Shown: in pieces, positions 26,456 to 33,903 of the stretch
How the letters are laid out: every line of letters begins with the position of its first letter
Numbering within the stretch: the stretch's first letter is position 1
DNA from: Lachnospiraceae bacterium
GTDB lineage: Bacteria; Bacillota; Clostridia; Lachnospirales; Lachnospiraceae
Assembly: GCA_021205755.1 (NCBI GenBank)
Contig: JAJPWX010000009.1
Location: forward strand, 23,167-87,166
Direction of reading: 5' to 3'
DNA length: 64,000 nt
Program-made: the position numbers and the translations under genes
Notes under the pieces: model-generated
Database searches by the model: none
What the model was told of the DNA's origin: nothing
What the model saw: only the letters and a program-made list of their open reading frames with translations

Positions 26456-27325
26456 TTACTCTGTCAATGCCTCTGTCTCGTCCTCGATCAGTCCTTCATA
26501 TTTTTCGCCGGTGGCCAGTTCATTCGCCTCCGCGACGAAATTATCCATAGAGCCATCCTCCAGCGCTGCCGCAATCGCTTCGTTGACCGCCGCGAGCAGA
26601 GTTTCGTTCCCCTTGCTGACGCCGATTGCAGAGCCTTCTACATCATACGGAACATCCAGCACAATCACCAGATCTTCATAGTTCATCGCATAACTCTTCG
26701 CCACATCTGTTTCAATATAAGCGCCGTCCAGATTTCCGGTCAGCAGGTCAGTGATAATATCTGTCACCTTCGGGAGGGAGACGATATCCGCATCCGGAGA
26801 ATACTCATTTGCCAAATCAAGCTGAATGGAACCAGTCTGTGCACCAATCGAATAGGAAGAATTGTTCGTATCCTCCAGAGACGTAAACAGGTCTTCATTT
26901 CCCTTTACCGTCACAAAGGACTGTCCGCCATAGTAATAAATGTCTGAGAAATCCATGATCGACTCACGTTCCGGATCCGGTGAGAGTCCCGCCAGGCCCA
27001 GATCCACAGACTGCGTCTGCAGCTCGCTAAGCACACCGTCAAAGTCTACTGTAACAATCTCTAACTCCAGTCCAAGATAATCCGCTATGTATCCGGCCAG
27101 TGCGATATCAAATCCGGCCAGCGTTGCGTTCCCATCCTCATCAATCGCATAGAATTCATATGGCGCGAAGTCCGGGCTGGTTGCGACTGTCAGCACACCA
27201 TCCGTCACGGTCTCCACCGCCGAAAGGTCGACCGAGGATTCTGTCTCCTCCTCTGCTAATGCCGGCACTGCCATAGACATTACCATACATGCGGACAATA
27301 CCATCGCTGCAATTCTTTTTTTCAT
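26456..27325 (-). CDS. Amino-acid ABC transporter substrate-binding protein
   Basis: This 289-aa family 3 solute-binding protein starts at the ATG at 27325, with AGGAGG upstream. The signal peptide MKKRIAAMVLSACMVMSMAVPALA has no lipobox; the mature part starts with acidic residues. Family landmarks are LTVATSPDFAPYEFY, LAGFDIALAGYIADYLGLELEIV, and LQTQSVDLGLAGLSPDPERESIMDFS. It would capture an amino acid outside the membrane. Given the ArgR-type operator on its promoter, arginine or another basic amino acid is the best guess. Confidence 0.92.
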   Translation of the reverse strand: MKKRIAAMVLSACMVMSMAVPALAEEETESSVDLSAVETVTDGVLTVATSPDFAPYEFYAIDEDGNATLAGFDIALAGYIADYLGLELEIVTVDFDGVLSELQTQSVDLGLAGLSPDPERESIMDFSDIYYYGGQSFVTVKGNEDLFTSLEDTNNSSYSIGAQTGSIQLDLANEYSPDADIVSLPKVTDIITDLLTGNLDGAYIETDVAKSYAMNYEDLVIVLDVPYDVEGSAIGVSKGNETLLAAVNEAIAAALEDGSMDNFVAEANELATGEKYEGLIEDETEALTE

Positions 27326-27380
27326 AATGCTCCTCCTTTTCCGGCTCCGAAGCGGTGCCATGAATATTGATAGATTTTGA

Positions 27381-27421
27381 TGCATTTTTATTCATTATAA
27401 CGATTTTGGAGGATTTAGCAA
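27381..27421 (-). promoter_or_regulatory. Promoter with ArgR/AhrC-type operator for the amino-acid ABC operon
   Basis: On the minus strand the -35 TTGCTA (27416-27421) and -10 TATAAT (27394-27399) are 16 bases apart. The sequence ATGAATAAAAATGCA (27381-27395) overlaps the end of the -10 and matches the ARG box known from Bacillus AhrC targets (ATGAATAAAAATTCA) in 14 of 15 positions. A weaker half (ATGAATATTGATA, reading the plus strand) is near 27360-27372. A regulator bound here would block the promoter when arginine is plentiful. Confidence 0.75.
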
Positions 27422-27468
27422 GCAGAAATTACGCTTAATTGCAAATTTCACTAAGTTTTGGTTGTAAT

Positions 27469-27858
27469 TCACGAATAAAGGTGCTTTCCGCCGGAAAAAA
27501 CCGCCGCCGCACAGAACAGGCCGCCCGCCACAAGCGAGTCCGTTGTACTGCCCGTATGTGGCAATCCATCCAGGCAAAAGCAGTAAACAGCATACAGGGC
27601 AGTTGCCATGAAAAAGCACAATAGATGCCGAAGCGCAGCCGTAAATCGCTTTCCGCGGGCATGAAGTGCATCCTCGAACGGTACTTGTCCAGTCAAAAGC
27701 ATCAAAACGCATAACAAATCTGTCATTCCAAAGAGCGTAAAGCAGGTAGTCTGTACACTCCCCAGATTCGAAATCTGCATGTATTCCAGCGAGCACGCCG
27801 CCAGCAATATGACAAGAGCCGCCAGCCAGACGCCATATACAATCCGCACTTTCTTCAT
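27469..27858 (-). CDS. Small membrane protein of unknown function
   Basis: This 129-aa protein has about four hydrophobic segments (residues about 6-25, 42-58, 75-95 and 108-122). GGAGACAGG precedes the ATG at suitable distance. I do not recognise a family. It lies 57 bases downstream of thiN on the same strand and may be co-transcribed. An overlapping minus-strand frame (27395-27961) is longer but lacks membrane-protein logic and starts inside thiN, so I take this one. Confidence 0.6.
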   Translation of the reverse strand: MKKVRIVYGVWLAALVILLAACSLEYMQISNLGSVQTTCFTLFGMTDLLCVLMLLTGQVPFEDALHARGKRFTAALRHLLCFFMATALYAVYCFCLDGLPHTGSTTDSLVAGGLFCAAAVFSGGKHLYS

Positions 27859-27915
27859 ATGCCTGTCTCCATTCCTGTTTGCATTTCAACAAGGGCAGGC
27901 GCAGACGCAAAAGGG

Positions 27916-28569
27916 TTATCCCAGCTTTTCGCGCTGCGGCAGCCCATTCGCCGCGTCCCACATCACCAGAAGGGTGCCATCCTTCACCGCAATGCTGCTG
28001 CGGCTCCCGGTAAACTCATTGCTCACGCCAAGCGCCCGCTCACAGGTCAGAACAGCGTCCTCCAGTTCATATTTCAGGCCGTGTTCAAAAACGCCTTTTG
28101 CACGCTCTCCCTGACAAAAAACCGAAAGCATTCCGCTCGCCTGCTCTGGGAAAAGCAGCCTTCCATTTGTAATCGCAGTCAAAATCGTCCCCTGCCCAAT
28201 CAGCCAAGCTTCCTGCCCTTTCCTCGCCATCTGCGTCAGAAGGTGTAAATTCGCCAGCGTGTGATCCAGTCTTCCCCCAAGTCCGCCGTACAGAAAAAAT
28301 GTCTGAAAGCTTTCCTTCTCGGCATAGGCGACCGCCAGGGCCATATCCGTGTCATCCTTGATGGGCGAATGCCGGATCAGATGGCGGTGCTCCGGCACTA
28401 TGTCCAGAGAATCAAAGTCCCCCAGCAGTACATCCGGTTCCATGCCCATTTTTTTCAGATAACGGTAACCGCCGTCCGCCGCAATGAGCAGATCTCCCTC
28501 ATCTGGCGCAGCAAAGCCTGGAAAACCATCAAACTCTCCGGCACCTACAATAAAGCATCGTTTATTCAA
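27916..28569 (-). CDS. thiN: Thiamine pyrophosphokinase
   Basis: This enzyme makes thiamine diphosphate from thiamine and ATP. The 217-aa protein has DLLIAADGGYRYLKKMGMEPDVLLGDFDSL, where the GDFDS Asp residues bind ATP-Mg, then IKDDTDMALAVAYA and the loop LYGGLGGRLDHTLANLHLL. The C-terminal half is the smaller thiamine-binding beta domain. I chose the TTG at 28569 because AAAGGAG lies 8 bases before it. Confidence 0.92.
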   Translation of the reverse strand: MNKRCFIVGAGEFDGFPGFAAPDEGDLLIAADGGYRYLKKMGMEPDVLLGDFDSLDIVPEHRHLIRHSPIKDDTDMALAVAYAEKESFQTFFLYGGLGGRLDHTLANLHLLTQMARKGQEAWLIGQGTILTAITNGRLLFPEQASGMLSVFCQGERAKGVFEHGLKYELEDAVLTCERALGVSNEFTGSRSSIAVKDGTLLVMWDAANGLPQREKLG

Positions 28570-28585
28570 CTCACAAACTCCTTTA

Positions 28586-29182
28586 TCACATATCAATGAT
28601 ATTTCCGTCGATCTCGTCTTTTATCTCTTTGATCGTCCTGCCGAATTCTTTACCGATTTTCTTCATCCGCCAGGAGGTAAACAGCTCATTCAGCCCGTCT
28701 GCGATCAGAATCACACCCACTATGATGATCGCTGTGGAAGCCGCGTCAAACGGGAAAAACAGCATGAAAATCCCTGCCGCGAGAATCACCGCGGAGAGCG
28801 CCATATTCAGGCCCCATGCGGATACATGTGCCTTTTTCAGCTGCAGAGAGCTTTCCAGACAGTTCACACCGCCGATGATGACAAACACACTCAGAATATA
28901 AGTAAGCAGGGTAATGATTGTCCCGGTATGTGTCACAGCAAACAGACCAAGGACACATTTGATCACACCGCCGAATAGACTTCCGCTCATCAGAAATCCA
29001 TACTCCCGGTCGCTGATGTAGCGAATGATGTCGCCAATGCCGGAAACCAGGATCGCGATCCCAGCGATCAGCGCGATTGTACTGCCTGTCCCGCCCGGAT
29101 TCAAAACAAACAAAATGCCGATCAGAATCGTTAAAACAGCATTTACCGTCATATTTACCCGAATTTTCTTAAAAAGTTCCAT
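28586..29182 (-). CDS. HdeD family (DUF308) membrane protein
   Basis: This 198-aa protein has six short membrane helices in three pairs, the arrangement of HdeD/DUF308 proteins (VNAVLTILIGILFVLNP, IALIAGIAILVSGIGDIIRYI, and so on). HdeD in Escherichia coli is linked to acid resistance, but the biochemical role is not known. AAGGAAG precedes the ATG at 29182. It is 16 bases upstream of thiN on the same strand. Confidence 0.85.
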   Translation of the reverse strand: MELFKKIRVNMTVNAVLTILIGILFVLNPGGTGSTIALIAGIAILVSGIGDIIRYISDREYGFLMSGSLFGGVIKCVLGLFAVTHTGTIITLLTYILSVFVIIGGVNCLESSLQLKKAHVSAWGLNMALSAVILAAGIFMLFFPFDAASTAIIIVGVILIADGLNELFTSWRMKKIGKEFGRTIKEIKDEIDGNIIDM

Positions 29183-29301
29183 ACTGCCGCTTCCTTTCCA
29201 GAATTGATGCATTTGCACTCGCCTTTTGCTCGCGCTTAGTATAGCACGCTGCGCGCTCCTTTTCTACAGACAAATTATTCTTTCTGTCAGGATTTTTGTA
29301 T

Positions 29302-29338
29302 TATCGAGCAGGAGGCGGCTTTTCCCCCTGCGCATAAA
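29302..29338 (-). repeat. R2 repeat, shortened copy D
   Basis: The plus strand TATCGAGCAGGAGGCGGCTT joined to CCCCCTGCGCATAAA keeps only the two ends of the R2 repeat seen at 31710-31802 and 51163-51250. On the minus strand it follows directly the terminator hairpin of the CarD-like gene. Confidence 0.65.
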
Positions 29339-29372
29339 TAGAGGGAATCCTCATCTGAGAATTCCCTCCATC
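29339..29372 (-). terminator. Terminator-like hairpin after the CarD-like gene
   Basis: On the minus strand GAGGGAATTCTCA-GAT-GAGGATTCCCTC forms a stem of about 12 bp with one mismatch, followed by TATTTAT. Confidence 0.7.
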
Positions 29373-29418
29373 TCGTTCATATTTTCTTTTGTCTGTATTC
29401 TGAGCAGCCAGCTGCGTC

Positions 29419-29922
29419 CTATTTTTTATTAATCATGTCCTGTATAATCACATTGATCTCTTCCGGAGCCCGCCCGATCGCGAACGCCAGCTCTGAATAC
29501 AGGGCTTCTTCCGCCATCTTGAAGTAACGGTCATCTACAGAAGTACTTTTTTTCCCTTCCGAGAGACGTTTCTTTTTTCTCAGATAAATGTTCTTGATAA
29601 TGCTGACCAGCAACTCCGGGTCACAGCTTTTGAGCGCTTCTTTGTATTCCTGCTCACGCAGCTTATCATTTGCAATCCAGGCCTCATCAATATCCGGAAT
29701 TTTCTCAATCACCTGCCATGCCTTCTCTTCACTTAACACGCCCCGGATTGATGTGCTGTTGGTATCCACCGGAACATAAAGCTTTGCGCCCTGATCCGCC
29801 TGCGGAACCAGCAGGTAATACAATCTGTCTTTATTCGTGTTCGGCACATCCAGATGTACGATGTCTTCCACCCGGCAGACACCATTGTTGGCCTTTACTA
29901 CATAATCTCCTACCGAATACAT
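29419..29922 (-). CDS. CarD family transcriptional regulator
   Basis: This 167-aa protein has a CarD_CdnL_TRCF RNA-polymerase-interacting domain at the N-terminus (MYSVGDYVVKANNGVCRVEDIV, about 1-65) and a helical C-terminal part with basic residues (IYLRKKKRLSEGKKSTSVDDRYFKMAEEALYSELAFAIG). Proteins of this kind bind the polymerase beta subunit and stabilise open promoter complexes. The ATG at 29922 is 8 bases from AAAGGAG. A promoter TTACGT-17-TAGAAT lies upstream at about 29965-29993. Confidence 0.9.
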   Translation of the reverse strand: MYSVGDYVVKANNGVCRVEDIVHLDVPNTNKDRLYYLLVPQADQGAKLYVPVDTNSTSIRGVLSEEKAWQVIEKIPDIDEAWIANDKLREQEYKEALKSCDPELLVSIIKNIYLRKKKRLSEGKKSTSVDDRYFKMAEEALYSELAFAIGRAPEEINVIIQDMINKK

Positions 29923-30140
29923 TCTGTTCACTCCTTTAAACCTTCGAAACCAGACAATTACTGGGTTTATTCTACCAGAAAAAAGTGGTTTACGTAAGTA
30001 TTTTTTTCAGAAAAGAATGCAATTTCAGCAGTTTTGTGGACATTTTCCGCGCGAATTTTATGCAGTTCGCACAATTACATAGCGCAGCCTTATTCACGAA
30101 CCCGCGCGAAAGGCTTGCAAAGCGAAAGTTGCCGATTCAT

Positions 30141-31583
30141 TTACAGAATCGAATCTTTTTCCCCTTCCATCGCTTTCAGTTTACGGTACATCCAGAGATC
30201 AATCGAGATCGCAACAATAAAGGTAATCGCAACTGCCACCGGCATGGAAATCAGGATACCATAAATTCCGTTTTCAGAACCAAACAGCTGTGTAAATACC
30301 CACGGCAGAATGATCACAAGCGGAACTGCAAGGACAACCTCACGCAGCAGGGAAAGCAGTGTAGACTGAACTGGCTTGCCTACAGACTGCAGGAAGATAA
30401 AGGATGCCTTGCACACACAATCCAGAGGAACCGCACAGAGGTAAATCCGGAACGCCACCTTCGCGAAATCATAATACGTCTGCGAGTAGCTGTTTCCGAA
30501 CATTTTGATCAGCTGTACCGGGAAAAGTTCAAAAATCAACAGAAATACGACGCCTACCAGGAACTCATACATCAGCAGTCTTCTCATCAGCTCACGGACA
30601 CGGTCAAACCGATGCGCACCATAATTGAACCCGCTGACCGGAATACAGCCGGCGGACATACCTACTACAACCGAGATCATGATCTGGAAAAACTTCATGA
30701 CGATACCTACCACCGCCATCGGTGTATCGCCTGTTCCTCCCTCTCCAAAACGGGAAAGAGCGCCATATTTAGAAACCATGTTGTTCATCGCTGCCATAGA
30801 CAGCACCAGAGAGAACTGGCTCAAAAAGCTCGTAAAGCCAAGCGGGATAAAATTCTTCATAAGAGAAGCCTTTAGCTTAAAGCTGATCTTCGAGAGCGTG
30901 ATCTCTTTCATTTTGCACAGATAAACCAGCGAAATCACCGCTGTAATCACCTGTCCGGCTACGGTAGCAACCGCCGCGCCCATGACGTCCCATTTCAGAA
31001 TAAAGATCGCCACCGGGTCAAGGATAATATTGGCAACCGCACCTGCCAGTGTCGCTGCCATTGCAACCTTCGGACTGCCGTCTGAACGGATAATCGGGTT
31101 CATTGCCTGTCCGAACATATAAAACGGGATGCCAATCGCAATCCAGGTAAAATAACGTTTCGCATAATTCCTGGTCAGTTCGGAAACCGCGTCCGTAGCG
31201 CCAAACATACGGAGAATCGGAGTCATAAAAATGAGATAAATGAGCATCAGGACAATACCGGAGATGATTGTCAGCACGATCGCATTACCGACAGTGCGGT
31301 GTGCGCGATCCTTATCCCCGCTGCCCAGACTGATACTTACATAAGAGCATGCACCATCTCCGATCATAGTCGCAATCGCCAGTGCCAGAACAGTCAGCGG
31401 AAAAACAATGGAGGTTGCGCCGTTTCCTTCCGCGCCGACACCCCAGCCAATGTAAATCTGATCGACGATATTGTAAAGAGCCGCTACCAAAAGTGAAATA
31501 ATGCATGGAATCGCATAATTCAGCATCGTTTTCCCGATTGGGGCGGTCGTCAGATCCAGTTCGCCCGTTTTCTTTTCAGACAT
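30141..31583 (-). CDS. MATE family efflux transporter
   Basis: This 480-aa protein has twelve membrane helices and the MATE pattern (IGKTMLNYAIPCIISLLVAALYNIVDQIYIGW near the start, GDGACSYVSISLGSGD, ISVVVGMSAGCIPVSGFNYGAHRFDRV at the start of the second half). It would export a small molecule against sodium or protons. The substrate is unknown. Its leader (31584-31905) is long, with a promoter, a terminator and two R2 repeats before the gene, so its expression may be conditional. Confidence 0.93.
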   Translation of the reverse strand: MSEKKTGELDLTTAPIGKTMLNYAIPCIISLLVAALYNIVDQIYIGWGVGAEGNGATSIVFPLTVLALAIATMIGDGACSYVSISLGSGDKDRAHRTVGNAIVLTIISGIVLMLIYLIFMTPILRMFGATDAVSELTRNYAKRYFTWIAIGIPFYMFGQAMNPIIRSDGSPKVAMAATLAGAVANIILDPVAIFILKWDVMGAAVATVAGQVITAVISLVYLCKMKEITLSKISFKLKASLMKNFIPLGFTSFLSQFSLVLSMAAMNNMVSKYGALSRFGEGGTGDTPMAVVGIVMKFFQIMISVVVGMSAGCIPVSGFNYGAHRFDRVRELMRRLLMYEFLVGVVFLLIFELFPVQLIKMFGNSYSQTYYDFAKVAFRIYLCAVPLDCVCKASFIFLQSVGKPVQSTLLSLLREVVLAVPLVIILPWVFTQLFGSENGIYGILISMPVAVAITFIVAISIDLWMYRKLKAMEGEKDSIL

Positions 31584-31627
31584 AAAAAACCCTTCCTTTT
31601 CTTATAGTGTTCATTTTTGAGTGCAAT

Positions 31628-31709
31628 CGGATAGGGGACGCATATTTCCCCTATCCGCCCGCGCGGCCGGGTGTGGCTTTAGCCGCTAGACTCCTTACCC
31701 GGCCCTGCG
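31628..31709 (-). repeat. R2 repeat, copy A
   Basis: On the minus strand GCAGGGCCGGGTAAGG leads into a hairpin closed by CACCCGGCC, then GCGCGGGCG and a second hairpin GATAGGGGA/TCCCCTATC. It stands in tandem with copy B. The first stem differs from those of copies B and C by base changes that keep pairing. Confidence 0.75.
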
Positions 31710-31802
31710 ATCGAGTAGGAGGCGGCTTGACGGCTCCTACTCGCCCGCGCGGGCTGCGTCTGGCATCAGCCAGAAAAATCCTTACGCAGCCCTGCGCATA
31801 AA
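31710..31802 (-). repeat. R2 repeat, copy B
   Basis: On the minus strand ATGCGCAGGGCTGCGTAAGG opens a hairpin closed by ACGCAGCCC, followed by GCGCGGGC and a second hairpin GAGTAGGAG / CTCCTACTC. It starts directly at the T-run of the terminator at 31797-31842. Confidence 0.82.
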
Positions 31803-31842
31803 AAAAGAACGCAAACCCGAAACCCGGTTTTACGCTCTTTCT
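31797..31842 (-). terminator. Attenuator-like terminator in the MATE leader
   Basis: On the minus strand AGAGCGTAAAACC and GGGTTTGCGTTCT pair around GGGTTTC and are followed by seven T. It lies about 60-95 bases after the predicted start of transcription and before the MATE gene, so it could be a premature terminator. Confidence 0.8.
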
Positions 31843-31928
31843 AAAAGTTCCTCGACTCACCCTGTGAATTGGAACCATATGCCACTCGGTTCAATGCATA
31901 TTATAAGAAGAAACCGTTCAAAAGTCAA
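31843..31928 (-). promoter_or_regulatory. Promoter and candidate regulatory leader of the MATE gene
   Basis: On the minus strand TTGACT (31923-31928) and TATAAT (31900-31905) are 17 bases apart, close to consensus. The RNA that follows can pair GAACC with GGTTC, or GGTTCC with GGAAC; the two pairings exclude each other. The arrangement of switchable helix plus terminator is like a riboswitch, but I cannot match it to a known class. Confidence 0.6.
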
Positions 31929-32028
31929 GCTTCCTTTCCGGTAGAAAATAAGTCAGATTTTGAACTTTTCTTCGGCATTTTTGCAATACTTACATCTGAG
32001 CAGAAATTCTGCATAACCCGCCGTTCTG

Positions 32029-33555
32029 TCAGTGCCCCGTCACCGCCGTCGCGTAAAGGGAACCGCTCGCTGTCGACTGTGAATAGTCAATCGTGGCTGT
32101 GATGTACAGCCCCTCCGTCAGCCCGCTCGAATTCAGCGAAGCGTTCGCGTAATTGATAGAATATGTAACGCCATCATCCCCGGCAATCAGAAGCGTATCC
32201 GACGTCACTGCTGTAATCGTCCCGCTTACCACCCCTGTCGTAGAAGTCGAAGTAGAAGAAGAGGAACTGGTAGATTCTGTGCTCTCTGTACTCTCCGTCG
32301 ACGTTGTTTGCGTAGAAGAAACATAAGCTTTGGAAATATAGCCGGTCACACCATCTACGGTCACAATATACCAGTTGTCCGTCTCACCGGTCACGGTCAC
32401 TGCCGCCCCGGAAGCCACAGTACCGGTCACGCTGCTGCTCGTACTCGGCTGGGAGCGAAGATTCACGGCTGTCGTCGTATAGAACGTATAGGATGAGCCA
32501 TAGGTAATCTCACTTCCAAGCTCTGCAGAAGTCATCGCGGAATCCTTACTCTCCGTCTCTTCACTATCACTATCCGTGGTCGTCTCCGGTGCGGTGCTTA
32601 CCAGATAAGCTTTGTTGATATAACCCACAGAGCCGCTCACGCTGACCCGGAACCATTTTGATGTCTCGCCTGTAACCGATACGGAACTGCCCGCCGTCAG
32701 AGAGCCAATCCGCTCCGCCTCTGTACTCGGATACTGCCGGATGTTCACATTCGTCGATGCATATAAGGTCGCACTCGTGGAATAAGCAGTCAGCGTCGAA
32801 AGCTCCTCGCTCCATGCCTCATCCTCATCGTCCTCATCATCGTTTTCCTCTTCCGTCTCCGTCTCTGACTCAGAAGTACCGTTATTTTCCACTGTTCCAG
32901 GCAGAACGCTGAAAATGCTGGTGCGATCCAGCACGGTAAAACTCTCTACCGCATCCTGCACATCAGAAAGGAGGGACAGGTCATCCTCGGTCACTGTGCC
33001 GCTGATCACATACGCAGAATCTCCATCCGCAGATAAAAGCGCATAGGTAACTGAATAAGACCACATACTTGTCGATAAATTATACTGCACAACATACTCA
33101 TAAGTAACTACCGTTGACGAGCTGCGTTCCTCAAATAAGAGGATCTCGAACGCGTCCTCTTCCGGGTACTGCCCCGCCAGTGTCTCCTCAAGAGCTTCCT
33201 CCGACTCCGAAACTGAGATATTCTTCATAGAATCCTCATCCGAAGCATGTACAATATTGATCATCGCATCTGACCCAGAAGCAAATACCCGCATCTCATC
33301 AATATCCTGCGTAACCTTCCAGGTACTGTCCGGCAATATAATCCGAATCGACACATCCTCCGAGATATAGACGACATCCGTCTCAAACTCCGTTTCTGTC
33401 TCGGTTTCCGTCTCAGTCTCCGTTTCCGTCTCGGTCTCTGTCTCAGACTCTGTTTCACTATTTTTTTCTAGAAGCTGGCAGCCTGATGTAAATACGGCGA
33501 TCGCCAGGGCGAGCATCAGATAAATCAATACTGCTCTCTTTCTTCTGTCTAACAT
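32029..33555 (-). CDS. SH3b-domain lipoprotein with Glu-Thr repeat
   Basis: This 508-aa predicted lipoprotein has signal LMLALAIAVFTSGCQ with the lipobox Cys at about 28. Next comes a tract of about 13 Glu-Thr/Ser repeats (about 33-60), a globular domain of about 170 residues, an acidic linker, two bacterial SH3 domains (NVNIRQYPSTEAERIGSL... and NLRSQPSTSSSVTGTV...), a Thr/Ser-rich linker and a small C-terminal domain. SH3b domains usually bind cell-wall peptide. GGAGG lies 7 bases before the ATG at 33555; a longer frame upstream has no ribosome site. Confidence 0.82.
   Translation of the reverse strand: MLDRRKRAVLIYLMLALAIAVFTSGCQLLEKNSETESETETETETETETETETETEFETDVVYISEDVSIRIILPDSTWKVTQDIDEMRVFASGSDAMINIVHASDEDSMKNISVSESEEALEETLAGQYPEEDAFEILLFEERSSSTVVTYEYVVQYNLSTSMWSYSVTYALLSADGDSAYVISGTVTEDDLSLLSDVQDAVESFTVLDRTSIFSVLPGTVENNGTSESETETEEENDDEDDEDEAWSEELSTLTAYSTSATLYASTNVNIRQYPSTEAERIGSLTAGSSVSVTGETSKWFRVSVSGSVGYINKAYLVSTAPETTTDSDSEETESKDSAMTSAELGSEITYGSSYTFYTTTAVNLRSQPSTSSSVTGTVASGAAVTVTGETDNWYIVTVDGVTGYISKAYVSSTQTTSTESTESTESTSSSSSTSTSTTGVVSGTITAVTSDTLLIAGDDGVTYSINYANASLNSSGLTEGLYITATIDYSQSTASGSLYATAVTGH
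33385..33470. repeat. Glu-Thr codon microsatellite in the lipoprotein gene
   Basis: Hexanucleotide repeats of the GAGACG/GAAACG type encode alternating Glu and Thr directly after the lipid anchor. The length can vary in frame and would change the distance of the protein from the membrane. Confidence 0.85.
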
Positions 33556-33903
33556 TTTATTCCTCCAATCGGGAATGGGAAATCCTCTTCTTCTGCACAC
33601 CAGATGTATTACGAATGGCACCGCAGCTCCGCATAGAAAATGATTCAAGACCATACCGAAGTCTATCATACCACGACCTTCCAACTTCTGCAAGTCACAT
33701 GCTCTCAAATCCGTCAATGTTATCAGAAACGTAAAATTTTCGTAATATTTCTTTTAGGCAATAACACCAAACAAAAGAGCTTTCTGTCCAATAAAAAAGT
33801 TCGGAAAACTGCCCCGTCAAACGAAAAAACGAGAGTATACACCCCCGTTCTTCCTCTATCACTGTCTTCCTACGCTCCGTCAAAAGCCGTGGCTTCTGCA
33901 GCG
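33556..33903. other. Intergenic region with no recognised feature
   Basis: This 348-base gap separates the PepV-like gene from the SH3b lipoprotein gene. It is more AT-rich than the genes and probably carries the lipoprotein promoter. I see no strong terminator, repeat or coding sequence. Confidence 0.6.

Larger units (their letters stand above)
31584..32028. other. Long leader of the MATE gene
   Basis: In transcription order on the minus strand this gap contains a promoter (31900-31928), about 50 nt of structured RNA, an intrinsic terminator (about 31797-31842), R2 repeat copies B and A (31628-31802), and the ribosome site. About 100 bases upstream of the promoter show nothing clear. Confidence 0.75.

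Noticed and set aside
27395..27961. 188-codon minus-strand frame overlapping thiN and the small membrane protein
   Set aside because: It begins within thiN, has no ribosome site and runs into the operon promoter. The 129-codon frame in the same place has better signals.
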